Shown here: in pieces, positions 17,394 to 26,595 of the stretch
Layout: each line of letters opens with the position of its first letter
How positions within the stretch are numbered: the stretch's first letter is position 1
Origin: Pyrodictiaceae archaeon
Lineage (GTDB): Archaea; Thermoproteota; Thermoprotei_A; Sulfolobales; WAQK01
Direction: 5' to 3'
Assembly: GCA_015520265.1 (NCBI GenBank)
Contig: WAQK01000079.1
Location: 1-43,891 of the forward strand
Length of the DNA stretch: 43,891 nt
The notes under the pieces: generated by a model
What the model was told of the DNA's origin: nothing
The model's input: the letters and a program-made list of their open reading frames with translations, nothing else
The model's database searches: none
Position numbers and translations under genes: made by a program

Positions 17394-18920
17394 TTGGGTC
17401 CAAGGATCGTTTCGACGAGGGATATGCGGGCCTACGAGATAAACTCGGAGGCCCTGGGTGTACCCACCATAATGCTCATGGAGAACGCCGGCGCCAGCGT
17501 GGCCCGGGTGGTTGAGGGAGAACTGGAAGAGGTTTCAGGCAAACGTATCGCTATTATAGCTGGTAAGGGGGGAAAGGCTGGCGACGGTTTTGTGGCGGCC
17601 CGGCACCTGGCAGCCCTCGGCGCCAAGGTTAGGGTCTACCTTCTTTACCCGCCGGAAACAGTTAAGCATCCAGACGCCTCCCGCAACCTGGATATATTGT
17701 CAAGAACAGGGGATGTGGAGCTTACAAAGTGGCGTGGAAGGCTTAGCGGGAACTTCGACGTAGTGATCGATGCCATGCTGGGCACCGGTACGCGGGGGAT
17801 GCTCAGGGACCCGGTCAAGGGCGCCGTGGAGCAGGCCAACGAGGCGCAAGGACTCAAGGTAGCTATAGACCTGCCCACAGGGGTTGACCCTGATACAGGC
17901 GAGATTCTGGGAACCGCGTTCAGGGCAGACATAACTGTGACCATGCACGCTGCTAAGCCGGGGTTACTCCGCGACGAGGCCCGCGAATACGTGGGCAGAT
18001 TGGTGGTGGCCAATATAGGCATGCCCCCCAGGGCGTGGACTCACGTAGGCCCAGGGGACGTGGCTGCCCGCATCCCACGAAGGCCTAGGAAAACTCACAA
18101 GGGCATGGGCGGCCGGGTACTAGTGATAGGGGGTTCGGCTAGCTACATAGGTGCCCCTTGGCTCTCAGCTCTAGCAGCGCTGGCTGGTGGTGCTGATCTG
18201 GTCTACCTTTACACGCCCCAGCCGGTGGCGCGGCACCGCTTCAGCCCCGAAGTAATTGTTACACCCCTAGAGGGCGACATACTGGAGGAGCGGCATGTAG
18301 ACATGCTGGTCGAGGCAGCTGGCAGAGCCGACGCTATAGTTGTCGGTCCCGGCGTGGGGCTCGCACGAGAGACATTCGCCGCCGTGGCGGAGCTTTTGGT
18401 CAAGCTGGCCAAGCTAGACAAGCCTGTAGTTGTTGACGCCGACGCCCTCAAAGTTGTAGGGCGAGAAAACATCAGGCTTACTCATAAGTTCATCCTCACA
18501 CCCCATTTGGGCGAGGCCTCCCGCCTGCTGGGGGAGGAGATAGAGGACGAACTTGAGCCCCGCGTCGGTGCCGCGGAGAGGATAGCCGAGAAGTATGGGT
18601 CCGTGGTCCTGTTGAAGGGGTGGGTTGACGTAATAGCCGGGGGAGGCAGAGAGGCGAGGCTCAACGAGACCGGGGTACCCGAGATGAGCGTCGGTGGTAC
18701 CGGGGACGTGCTTGCAGGCCTGGCCGCGGCATTTGCATGCAAGACCCTTGACGCCAGGGAGGCTGCTGAAGTTGCAGCATATGTTAACGGGATTGCCGGC
18801 ATGCTGGCCTACAGGAGGGAGGGAGCAGCGATGCCCACAGCCCTCCTCAGGCATATACCCATTGTTCTAAGGGATCCGGTTGCCGCCCATCATGAGGCCC
18901 ACGGTTCGGGAAACGCTTAA
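17394..18920 (+). CDS. nnr: Bifunctional NAD(P)HX epimerase/dehydratase
   Basis: N-terminal YjeF epimerase (RAYEINSEALGVPTIMLMENAG) plus C-terminal ribokinase-like dehydratase (GGTGDVLAGLAAA). Confidence 0.92.
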   Translation: MGPRIVSTRDMRAYEINSEALGVPTIMLMENAGASVARVVEGELEEVSGKRIAIIAGKGGKAGDGFVAARHLAALGAKVRVYLLYPPETVKHPDASRNLDILSRTGDVELTKWRGRLSGNFDVVIDAMLGTGTRGMLRDPVKGAVEQANEAQGLKVAIDLPTGVDPDTGEILGTAFRADITVTMHAAKPGLLRDEAREYVGRLVVANIGMPPRAWTHVGPGDVAARIPRRPRKTHKGMGGRVLVIGGSASYIGAPWLSALAALAGGADLVYLYTPQPVARHRFSPEVIVTPLEGDILEERHVDMLVEAAGRADAIVVGPGVGLARETFAAVAELLVKLAKLDKPVVVDADALKVVGRENIRLTHKFILTPHLGEASRLLGEEIEDELEPRVGAAERIAEKYGSVVLLKGWVDVIAGGGREARLNETGVPEMSVGGTGDVLAGLAAAFACKTLDAREAAEVAAYVNGIAGMLAYRREGAAMPTALLRHIPIVLRDPVAAHHEAHGSGNA

Positions 18921-18925
18921 ATACC
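18905..18925 (+). promoter_or_regulatory. Probable BRE/TATA element for the downstream alba gene
   Basis: GGGAAACGCTTAAATACCAT at the very end of nnr. Confidence 0.4.
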
Positions 18926-18981
18926 ATACAAGCTAGCACACTATATCGCTACCAGAAAATCTTAGGCGAGGTAGGTGGAGC

Positions 18982-19272
18982 ATGAGCGCAACTCCAACAA
19001 ACGTGGTACTGGTCGGTAAGAAGCCTGTAATGAACTACGTTCTAGCCACCCTGACCCTGCTGAACCAGGGCGTCAGCGAGGTCGTCGTCAAGGCCAGGGG
19101 CAGGGCCATCAGCAAGGCTGTCGACACCGTCGAGATCGTGAGGAACAGGTTCCTCCCCGGCAAGGTCGACGTTAAGAACATCGCTATCGGCAGCCAGACC
19201 ATCACCAACCCCGACGGCCGGCAGAGCAGGGTCTCGACCATCGAGATAACCATAGTCAAGAAGGAGGAGTAA
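18982..19272 (+). CDS. alba: Alba (Sso10b-like) chromatin protein (paralog 1)
   Basis: [51 protein letters not shown]. Confidence 0.95.
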   Translation: MSATPTNVVLVGKKPVMNYVLATLTLLNQGVSEVVVKARGRAISKAVDTVEIVRNRFLPGKVDVKNIAIGSQTITNPDGRQSRVSTIEITIVKKEE

Positions 19273-19285
19273 CGCGCCCGCCAGG

Positions 19286-19567
19286 GTGACTAGAGTAAAC
19301 GCCAATGAGGGTTTTTCCCGGCAACTCCTCTCCAAACTAATTCTAACCACGTGTACGTACCTCGGCATGTCAGAGGACTTCCTAGAAACAGGTCTAGGTA
19401 GACTGGTTGAGGACGCTAGCAAGGCCCTAGCTATGAGCCGCCCCCTAGACTCGCCTCCCTCCATACTTGTCGCTGCCATGATCGATGGGATGCCGGGTGA
19501 AACCCTGGCTACCGTTATGGTCGTGTGCGACGAGTATGCCAGGACTGTTCTCTCCGGGAAAACTTAA
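19286..19567 (+). CDS. Hypothetical protein (93 aa)
   Basis: Intact ORF between alba and the next gene; no motif recognised. Confidence 0.45.
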   Translation: MTRVNANEGFSRQLLSKLILTTCTYLGMSEDFLETGLGRLVEDASKALAMSRPLDSPPSILVAAMIDGMPGETLATVMVVCDEYARTVLSGKT

Positions 19568-19604
19568 AGATAGCGGGCCATTCTATACCGCTAGGTGCAC
19601 AGGG

Positions 19605-19922
19605 ATGGGCGAGAAGAAGATAGCCATATTCGAGGGAGAAGCCAGGGTAGGCCAGGTTCTAGGCACCATGTCGCAGATACAGCTCAAGCCGGAGGATTTC
19701 AGCAGTCCTATAGCGCTTCAGATGGCCATAACCAGGATCTACGAGGCAGTCATGAAGACGATGGAGGAGGGCTTCAAGAAGAAGTACATAGCAGAGGTTA
19801 GGTTCCAAGACTCCATGGGCAACACCGTGGTGTTTGCCGTGGATCTCGGGGAAAGCCCGCCGCCCTTCTCTAGGGACAAGGTAAAGGCTAGAGTGATGGT
19901 GGAGATCTACGAGGAGGAGTAG
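19605..19922 (+). CDS. Hypothetical protein (about 105 aa)
   Basis: MGEKKIAIFEGEARVGQVLGTMSQIQLKPEDF...; TATA-like AACTTAAAG upstream; shorter start preferred over the track ORF. Confidence 0.6.
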   Translation: MGEKKIAIFEGEARVGQVLGTMSQIQLKPEDFSSPIALQMAITRIYEAVMKTMEEGFKKKYIAEVRFQDSMGNTVVFAVDLGESPPPFSRDKVKARVMVEIYEEE

Positions 19923-20194
19923 GCGCCCCGCCTCCTTTTCCTGGCTTCAAGGTAGGCGTCCAGATACCTGTCGAGCACCTCCTCTAGGCACGCAACCCTA
20001 TAGTCGACGGCGTTCTTCCTATATAGGAATCCGAGGTGTGTGAGCCGGCGGATAAGGGAGACTGAGACCTTTTTGCCGAAGTAAGGCTCGAGGCGGTCCA
20101 GCAGCTCGCCTAGGTTCAAGTCTCTGCTACAGCCAAAGCTCCTGTACAGCAGGTAGTATGCAAGGAACTCCCGCTTTTTGGGCCATCTCCTCAA
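19907..20194 (-). CDS. Hypothetical small basic protein, possible winged-helix-like
   Basis: KKREFLAYYLLYRSFG...VSVSLIRRLTHLGFLYRK resembles an HTH; 16-nt convergent overlap with the previous gene. Confidence 0.5.
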   Translation of the reverse strand: MRRWPKKREFLAYYLLYRSFGCSRDLNLGELLDRLEPYFGKKVSVSLIRRLTHLGFLYRKNAVDYRVACLEEVLDRYLDAYLEARKRRRGAYSSS

Positions 20195-20219
20195 CGTTTC
20201 CCCACCCCTATACTCGGCC

Positions 20220-20275
20220 TCAGCTTAGCCTGGCAGCTCATCGCCGAAAGGCTCGCTCCTTACAAGGCTCATCAC
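20220..20275 (-). ncRNA. Candidate C/D-box sRNA with a possible tRNA D-arm target
   Basis: Minus-strand C GTGATGA 20275-20269 (perfect), C' GCGATGA 20244-20238, guide CTGCCAGGCTAAG, D CTGA 20223-20220; no convincing D'. Confidence 0.35.
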
Positions 20276-20366
20276 TCACAGCCCAGGGAATAAGTGAGGC
20301 TCCAACCTAAAACAGATTATTGTTGGATAATAAGATTGGAACCAGGCCCGCCCGGAGGTTGCCGCC

Positions 20367-21098
20367 TTGCCAAGAATACCTTCCGGCTACAGGGTAGCGT
20401 TCTTCGAGGACGCGTTGAGAAGGGGTGCCGAAGGAGTCCTCGACCACTACAAGACGCTCGTCCGCCTCTCCCTGGAGGAAGGGTGCAGGGTCCTCTTGAT
20501 AGAGGAACCCGTCAGGATCGTTACATGGTTTAGGGGAAGGAGGATTTCACGTATAGCGGGTGCGATGAGCTTCGCCCATAACTGCGGGGATCTGGGGTGG
20601 CCGGTCCTGGAGGACGCCTGGGCCCAGGCCTCCACACCCCTGCCTGGCTACTGTCCAGGAGCCGCCGAGTGGGACGAGTTCTCAGAGCTAGGCATACCAT
20701 CGGCCGGTGGCTGTAGAGTGGAGAAAGCGGTCAGCCTTAAGACTAGTAGGGATTGCGGGATCCTCATTCTCGAGGGACAGGCCTTGCGGAAGGTCGGCGG
20801 CCTTACTAGGTCAGAGGACCCCTTAAACCCTGCAGTCCAAGGACTGGTAGGGGTCCGGATCGAGGCCGAGGTCGTGGAGGTAGAGGTCCCACAGATATGG
20901 GTCACGCTTCTCAGTGTGGGGGAAGCCCCTCTGCTTGTCGCGGAGCCCCGCGGACGGGTCTACGCGCTGCTGGGCAGAATACTTGACGACCAGTACTTCA
21001 AGCTGCTCAGATACAATCTAGCCATAAACATGTGTAGGAGGGATAAGTGTGGCTCGGAGTGTGAAGAACTTCATGGAGGAGAAGTGGAGGAGGCTTAG
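20367..21098 (+). CDS. Hypothetical protein (243 aa)
   Basis: Long intact ORF overlapping the start of taw3; no family recognised. Confidence 0.6.
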   Translation: MPRIPSGYRVAFFEDALRRGAEGVLDHYKTLVRLSLEEGCRVLLIEEPVRIVTWFRGRRISRIAGAMSFAHNCGDLGWPVLEDAWAQASTPLPGYCPGAAEWDEFSELGIPSAGGCRVEKAVSLKTSRDCGILILEGQALRKVGGLTRSEDPLNPAVQGLVGVRIEAEVVEVEVPQIWVTLLSVGEAPLLVAEPRGRVYALLGRILDDQYFKLLRYNLAINMCRRDKCGSECEELHGGEVEEA

Positions 21099-21660
21099 CC
21101 GCCTCAGGCGGGACGTGGAGAGGGGGCTCGTCGACGAGGAGATGATTCCGGTAATAGAGCTTGTCAATCAAAGGCTCGAGTACTGCTACACTACTAGTTC
21201 CTGTAGCGGGAGGATAGTCGTCATCGAGGCTCCTGAGCCAGGCGATAAGCCCGGTGCAAGGATCCTGGGCAAGTGGCACAGAAGAGTGGAGGCCCAGGAG
21301 GTAGCCGAGGCGCTAAAGAGAGCCTCCTCCAAGAGGCTGGTATGGGCCTCGGCGCAGGGCCCATTACTCCACGTGGCCTGCCTGGAAAAGGAGGATGCAA
21401 GAACCATCCTGAGGGCCGGGCACCTAGCTGGCTTCAAATATTCCTGTATCCACGTGGCCTACGGTGAGCGCTGGATAGTGGAACTCAGAAGCGCTGAACG
21501 CATAGACATCCCGGTTTATTTCAGGGGTAGGAGAGTGATGGAAGACTCCTCGTTGCTGGCCGAAATACTCAACTACTATCTGGGCCTAGGCAAGGTGAGG
21601 ATACCTAGGCTGGTGAGGGCGCTCGCAGCGGTGCTACCGGAGGCTGTAGATCAGAAATAA
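21049..21660 (+). CDS. taw3: tRNA wybutosine/wyosine-type N4-methyltransferase Taw3 (TYW3 family)
   Basis: LVNQRLEYCYTTSSCSGRIVVIE, KWHRRVEAQEV, GFKYSCIHVAYGERWIVELRS; true start possibly ATG 21073. Confidence 0.88.
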   Translation: MARSVKNFMEEKWRRLSRLRRDVERGLVDEEMIPVIELVNQRLEYCYTTSSCSGRIVVIEAPEPGDKPGARILGKWHRRVEAQEVAEALKRASSKRLVWASAQGPLLHVACLEKEDARTILRAGHLAGFKYSCIHVAYGERWIVELRSAERIDIPVYFRGRRVMEDSSLLAEILNYYLGLGKVRIPRLVRALAAVLPEAVDQK

Positions 21661-21689
21661 AAACGACTGACCCACAAGCCAACAGTGGG

Positions 21690-21736
21690 ATGAAGAGTCG
21701 AGCGGGCTGATACGTGATGTGCACCGACCTCACCGA
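21690..21736 (+). ncRNA. Candidate dual-guide C/D-box sRNA
   Basis: C ATGAAGA 21690-21696; guide GTCGAGCGGG; D' CTGA 21707-21710; 3-nt spacer; C' GTGATGT 21714-21720; 12-nt guide GCACCGACCTCA; D CCGA 21733-21736; TGG/CCA terminal pairing. Confidence 0.5.
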
Positions 21737-21808
21737 CCAGGTAGAGCAAACAGTTTTTACCCGATTCTATACCTTTGAGCAATGCAAAATACCGGAGGAG
21801 ACCCAGCC

Positions 21809-22981
21809 GTGAAGCTCTACGAGTATGAAGGCAAACAGCTGTTCCAGAAGTATGGAATACCCGTGCCGCCGGGGATAGTGGCGTCAACCGTTGAGGAGGC
21901 AGTGGCGGCCGCCGAGAAACTCGGGACACCCGTAGTCCTCAAGGCTCAAGTCCTCGTGGGCGGGAGGGGTAAGGCTGGAGGCATAGTCAAGGCCGATGCC
22001 CTCAACGAGGTCCGGGAGAAGGCCAGCAAACTTCTGGGCTCGGAGATCAGGGGCGTACCCGTACATAAACTGTTAGTCGAGAAGGCGGTCACTATAGAAA
22101 AAGAACTCTATCTCTCGATAACCATGGATAGGGTCTCCGCAAGACCGATAATCCTGGCCTCAGCCATGGGTGGAGTAGACATAGAGGAAATAGCCAGGGA
22201 GCACCCTGAGGCCATCGTTAGGCGCCCGGTAGACCCGTTGCTAGGCCTCAAGGGATATGAGGCCCGCATAATAGCCTACAAGCTAGGGATACCTAAGGAG
22301 CACCTCTCGACCTTCGCCAAGCTCCTCCAAGGGCTTTACAGGCTTTTCACAGACTATGACGCGGAGCTGGCCGAGATAAACCCTCTAGCTATAACGGATC
22401 AGGGGCTACTGGCCCTGGACTCTAAGGTCATAGTGGATGACAACTCCCTCTACAGGCACAGCGACCTCCTTACCGGTGAGTCGAGGGCAGAGCGTGGAGA
22501 GATGACCGAGTACGAGGAGAAGGCAGCAGAGCTAGGACTAGCCTATGTGGAGTTGGACGGCAATATAGGAATAATAGGCAACGGGGCAGGCCTCACTATG
22601 GCCACCATGGACATGGTCTCATATTATGGCGGCAAGCCGGCCGACTTCCTAGACCTAGGAGGCGCCGCCAGCCATGAGCGCGTGTACAAGGCGACGAAGT
22701 TTCTCATGGAGCACCCCCGGGTGGACGTCCTCTTCATAAACATATTCGGTGGCATCACTAGGTGCGACGAGGTAGCTAAGGGAATAGTAGAGGCTGTGAA
22801 GGAGGTAGGTGCCAAGAAGCCCATGGTGGTGAAGCTCGTAGGCACCAATGAGGAGATCGGCTGGAAGATCCTCGAGGAAGTTGGGATAAAAGTTTTCAAA
22901 GACATGGAGGCGGCCGCCCAGCTGGCCGTCAAACTCGCATCCGAGAAGAGGGGGGTGAGCCGGGATGGTCATACTGGTTGA
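21809..22981 (+). CDS. sucC: Succinyl-CoA synthetase (ADP-forming) beta subunit
   Basis: [28 protein letters not shown]-grasp; [24 protein letters not shown] 21809 behind GGAGGAG preferred over ATG 21782. Confidence 0.95.
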   Translation: MKLYEYEGKQLFQKYGIPVPPGIVASTVEEAVAAAEKLGTPVVLKAQVLVGGRGKAGGIVKADALNEVREKASKLLGSEIRGVPVHKLLVEKAVTIEKELYLSITMDRVSARPIILASAMGGVDIEEIAREHPEAIVRRPVDPLLGLKGYEARIIAYKLGIPKEHLSTFAKLLQGLYRLFTDYDAELAEINPLAITDQGLLALDSKVIVDDNSLYRHSDLLTGESRAERGEMTEYEEKAAELGLAYVELDGNIGIIGNGAGLTMATMDMVSYYGGKPADFLDLGGAASHERVYKATKFLMEHPRVDVLFINIFGGITRCDEVAKGIVEAVKEVGAKKPMVVKLVGTNEEIGWKILEEVGIKVFKDMEAAAQLAVKLASEKRGVSRDGHTG

Positions 22982-23846
22982 TGAAAACACCAAGGTAATA
23001 GTGCAGGGCATAACCGGGAGGCAGGGCAGCTTCCACACTAAGCTCATGCTCGAATACGGCACCAAGATAGTCGCTGGCGTCACACCGGGTAAGGGCGGGA
23101 TAGACGTCCATGGCGTCCCGGTCTACAATACTGTAGAGGAGGCTGTGGCGGAGCACCCTGACGCCAACACCTCGATAATCTTCGTTCCAGCCAGGTTCGC
23201 CGCCGACGCGGTCTACGAGGCCGTGGATGCGGGCCTCAAGCTAGTGGTTGTGATCACGGAACACATACCGGTCCATGACACGATGAGGTTCGTCAACTAC
23301 GCTAGGATCAAGGGTGCCCGTGTCGTGGGCCCCAATGGTCCTGGCGTCATAAGCCCAGGCAAGAGCAAGGTAGGAATAATGCCAGGCAACGCGTTCAGAC
23401 CCGGCAAGATAGGAATAGTCTCTAGGAGCGGCACCCTCACCTACGAGATCTCCTCCGCGCTCAGCAGAGCTGGCTACGGCCAGAGCACAGCCGTGGGCGT
23501 GGGTGGGGACCCCATAGTGGGCACCAACCCCATCGAGGTCGTCAAGATGTTTGAGAAGGACGAGGACACGGACCTAATAGTGCTGATAGGCGAGATAGGA
23601 GGCGACATCGAGGAAAGAGTGGCTGCCATGGTTGCTAAGGGCGAGATAACCAAGCCCATGGTGGGCTACATAGTCGGCCGCACTGCACCCCCGGGCAAGA
23701 GGATGGGCCACGCTGGCGCCATAATATCCATGGGTACAGGGAGGGCTGAGGACAAGGTCAGGGCCCTCGAGGAGGCCGGGGTACCCGTGGCGGAGACGCC
23801 ATCGCAGCTGGTGTCTCTAGTCAAGAAGATGCTTGAGGGCAGGTAA
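22965..23846 (+). CDS. sucD: Succinyl-CoA synthetase alpha subunit
   Basis: [57 protein letters not shown] phospho-His motif. Confidence 0.96.
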   Translation: MVILVDENTKVIVQGITGRQGSFHTKLMLEYGTKIVAGVTPGKGGIDVHGVPVYNTVEEAVAEHPDANTSIIFVPARFAADAVYEAVDAGLKLVVVITEHIPVHDTMRFVNYARIKGARVVGPNGPGVISPGKSKVGIMPGNAFRPGKIGIVSRSGTLTYEISSALSRAGYGQSTAVGVGGDPIVGTNPIEVVKMFEKDEDTDLIVLIGEIGGDIEERVAAMVAKGEITKPMVGYIVGRTAPPGKRMGHAGAIISMGTGRAEDKVRALEEAGVPVAETPSQLVSLVKKMLEGR

Positions 23847-23848
23847 AC

Positions 23849-24106
23849 GTGCCAGCTAGGCGGTTCATAGTCACCGTTGTCGCTGACAGGTGCAAGGAGT
23901 GCGGCATATGCATAGCCCTGTGCCCTAAGAACGTGTTGGAGAAAGGGAACAAGCTGAACTGGAAAGGCTTCCACTATACGGTACCAGCTAGGCCCGAGCA
24001 GTGCATAGGGTGCAGACTCTGCGAGTACAACTGCCCCGACTTCGCGATTTTCGTGGTAGAAGCCGAAGCAGCAAAGGGTGAGACAGTATGGGCGAGGCAA
24101 GCCTAG
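23849..24106 (+). CDS. korD: 2-oxoacid:ferredoxin oxidoreductase delta (ferredoxin) subunit
   Basis: CKECGICIALCPKNV and CIGCRLCEYNCPDFAI, two 4Fe-4S motifs; GTG start. Confidence 0.88.
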   Translation: MPARRFIVTVVADRCKECGICIALCPKNVLEKGNKLNWKGFHYTVPARPEQCIGCRLCEYNCPDFAIFVVEAEAAKGETVWARQA

Positions 24107-25224
24107 GGTTTCTTAACGCCAACCAGGCTGCAGCCGAGGGAGCGATAACTGCTGGCCTTAAGTTCTTCGCGGGCTACCCCATAACCCCGGCTAGCGACCT
24201 CTTCGAGTATCTGGCTAAGAAGTTGCCCAAGTACGGCGGCGTCGTGGTTCAGTCAGAAGACGAGATCGCTGCCATCAACGCGATAATAGGGGCCTCCTGG
24301 GCCGGGGCCAAGGCCATGACCGCCACCAGCGGCCCGGGCTTCAGCCTCATGGCTGAGAGCATAGGCTTCGCCGCCATGACCGAGACACCGATAGTTATAA
24401 TCCAGAATATGAGGGCCGGGCCCAGCACGGGCGTAGCGACCGCTACTGGGCAGGGCGAGGTTATGCAGAGCAGATGGGTGTCCCACGGCCACTACGGGAT
24501 AGTGGTTCTGACCCCATTCAGCTCTCAGGAGGCATACGACCTCACCATAAAGGCGTTCAACATAGCCGAAAGACTCAGGGTTCCAGTAGTGGTACTTATG
24601 GACTATGTACTCGTCCACACTAGGGAGAGGGTTGTGCTGAAGAAACCCCCTGAGGTGGAGGTACTGGAGAGGAAGAAGCCAACGAAGCCTCCGGGCGAGT
24701 ATAGGCCCTACGAGCCCGACCCTGAGGACCTAGTGCCGCCTATGGCTAACTATGGTGAGGGGTACGCTGTGCTTGTCGAGTCCATGGCCCACGATGAAAG
24801 GGGCTACTATGCGCCGGTCGATGACGTCTACGAGAGGCTGGTTAAACGCCTTGTCGACAAGATAGAGGTGAATAGGCACATGGTGGTTGAAAGCGCCACC
24901 TACCACACTGACGACGCAGAGGTTCTCTTCGTAGCCTTCGGCTCTGTAGCTAGGTCTGTTATGTCCGTGGTTAAGGAGGCGCGGATGGAGGGCAAAAAGT
25001 ACGGGCTCTTCAGACCCATATCCCTATGGCCCATGGACGAGAAGGGCCTGAGAAAGGCGGCCGAGAACGCTGAACAAGTGATCGTTGTGGAGATGAACTA
25101 CGGCCAGCTGGTAAGGGAGGTGGAGCGTATAGTCCGGGATAAGCCTGTCCACCTGGTCCCCCTCCTGAAGCTGGACCTTCCAACCCCCGAAGAGATAGTG
25201 GAGGCGGCTAGGAGATGGCTGTAA
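24088..25224 (+). CDS. korA: 2-oxoacid:ferredoxin oxidoreductase alpha subunit
   Basis: NQAAAEGAITAGLKFFAGYPITPASDLFEYLA, TSGPGFSLMAESIGFAAMTETPIVI. Confidence 0.93.
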   Translation: MGEASLGFLNANQAAAEGAITAGLKFFAGYPITPASDLFEYLAKKLPKYGGVVVQSEDEIAAINAIIGASWAGAKAMTATSGPGFSLMAESIGFAAMTETPIVIIQNMRAGPSTGVATATGQGEVMQSRWVSHGHYGIVVLTPFSSQEAYDLTIKAFNIAERLRVPVVVLMDYVLVHTRERVVLKKPPEVEVLERKKPTKPPGEYRPYEPDPEDLVPPMANYGEGYAVLVESMAHDERGYYAPVDDVYERLVKRLVDKIEVNRHMVVESATYHTDDAEVLFVAFGSVARSVMSVVKEARMEGKKYGLFRPISLWPMDEKGLRKAAENAEQVIVVEMNYGQLVREVERIVRDKPVHLVPLLKLDLPTPEEIVEAARRWL

Positions 25225-26057
25225 TCCGCAATATACACCCCCTAGACAGGTTCCTCAGGCCTGAACGCCTGCCGCACATGTGGTGCCCAGGGTGCGGCAT
25301 AGGGATAGCGCTCTCAGCCTTCCTGAGGGCCGTCAACGAGCTGGAGGAAGAAGGTAGGATCGATTCAAGGAAAATAGTGTTCGTCACAGGTATAGGGTGC
25401 ACGGCCAGGGCGTCGGGCTACGTGAGGTTCGATGCAGCCCACACACCTCACGGCAGGGCTATACCCTACGCCATGGGCGTGAAGCTGGCCAACCCAGACT
25501 TGATACCAGTGGTCTTCAGCGGCGACGGGGACATAGTGGGTATAGGCGGCAACCACTTCATCCATGCGGCCAGGAGGAACATGGATATGCTGGTTATTAT
25601 GGTGAACAACATGATATATGCCCTCACGGGAGGCCAGGTGGCGCCCACAACGCCTGAGAAAATCTATACAACAACGACACCCTGGGGTAACCCTGAGAGA
25701 CCTTTCAACGCGGTAACGCTGGCATGGATCGCCGGGGCAAACTACGTTGCTCGGTGGTCGGTCACGCATCCTGAGCTTCTCAAGAACTCTATAAAGAAGG
25801 CACTGCTCATGGAAGGATTCAGGTTCATAGAGGTTCTCTCAATCTGCCCGGAGGTTTACGGCAGGCACATTGGCTTCAGGAGCCCCGTGGAGCTCTACAC
25901 GCATTTGAGGAAAGTGGTAAAGATAAGGGGCAAGATCCGTCCGTTAGAGACCGAGTATGACTGGGAAAGGGGCATAACTCTGGGAGAATTCGTGGTTAGA
26001 GACGAGCCAGGATTTGTGAGGAGGCTCATGGAGGTGGTTAAGGGTGGAAAGGCTTGA
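25215..26057 (+). CDS. korB: 2-oxoacid:ferredoxin oxidoreductase beta (TPP-binding) subunit
   Basis: MWCPGCGIGIAL, GIGCTARASGYVRFDAAHTPHGRAIPYAMGVK, SGDGDIVGIGGNHFIHAARRNMD. Confidence 0.94.
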   Translation: MAVIRNIHPLDRFLRPERLPHMWCPGCGIGIALSAFLRAVNELEEEGRIDSRKIVFVTGIGCTARASGYVRFDAAHTPHGRAIPYAMGVKLANPDLIPVVFSGDGDIVGIGGNHFIHAARRNMDMLVIMVNNMIYALTGGQVAPTTPEKIYTTTTPWGNPERPFNAVTLAWIAGANYVARWSVTHPELLKNSIKKALLMEGFRFIEVLSICPEVYGRHIGFRSPVELYTHLRKVVKIRGKIRPLETEYDWERGITLGEFVVRDEPGFVRRLMEVVKGGKA

Positions 26058-26595
26058 GATAATGATCGCGGGCAGAGGAGGCCAGGGCATACTCTTGGCT
26101 GGCTACCTCCTTGGTCTCACGCTGATCAAGCACGGCTACTATGTGGTGCAGTCGGAGTCCTACAGCGCCGAGACCCGTGGAGGGGACTCCAGGTCCGAGC
26201 TTATAGTGTTGAAGGAGCAAGGCGAGGCGGACTACATGAGGGTTAGAAGGGCTGACATAGCGGTGTTCATGTACGGCGAGCAGCTCCGCAAATACTCCGA
26301 TAAGGTGCGCAACGACGCGCTGGTGATTGTAGACTCGACCTTCATAAAACCTGAGGAACTCAGAGAGGGTTGGAGGAGCATCCTAATACCCTTTAGCAGG
26401 ATAGCCGAGGAGCAAGCCGGGACTATAAGGGTGGCCAACATAGTTATGCTAGGGGCCCTTGCCAGGATAACAGGGCTCTACACGCTGGACGAGCTAAAGG
26501 AAACTATACAGAGGAACGTCAAGCCCGGATGGATAGAGCTTAACCTCAGAGCGGCCGAGCTGGGCTACAAGGTCGCCGAGGAGCACGGGGCCTAA
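26044..26595 (+). CDS. korC: 2-oxoacid:ferredoxin oxidoreductase gamma subunit
   Basis: IMIAGRGGQGILLAGYLLGLTLIKHGYYVVQSESYSAETRGGDSRSELI. Confidence 0.93.
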   Translation: MERLEIMIAGRGGQGILLAGYLLGLTLIKHGYYVVQSESYSAETRGGDSRSELIVLKEQGEADYMRVRRADIAVFMYGEQLRKYSDKVRNDALVIVDSTFIKPEELREGWRSILIPFSRIAEEQAGTIRVANIVMLGALARITGLYTLDELKETIQRNVKPGWIELNLRAAELGYKVAEEHGA

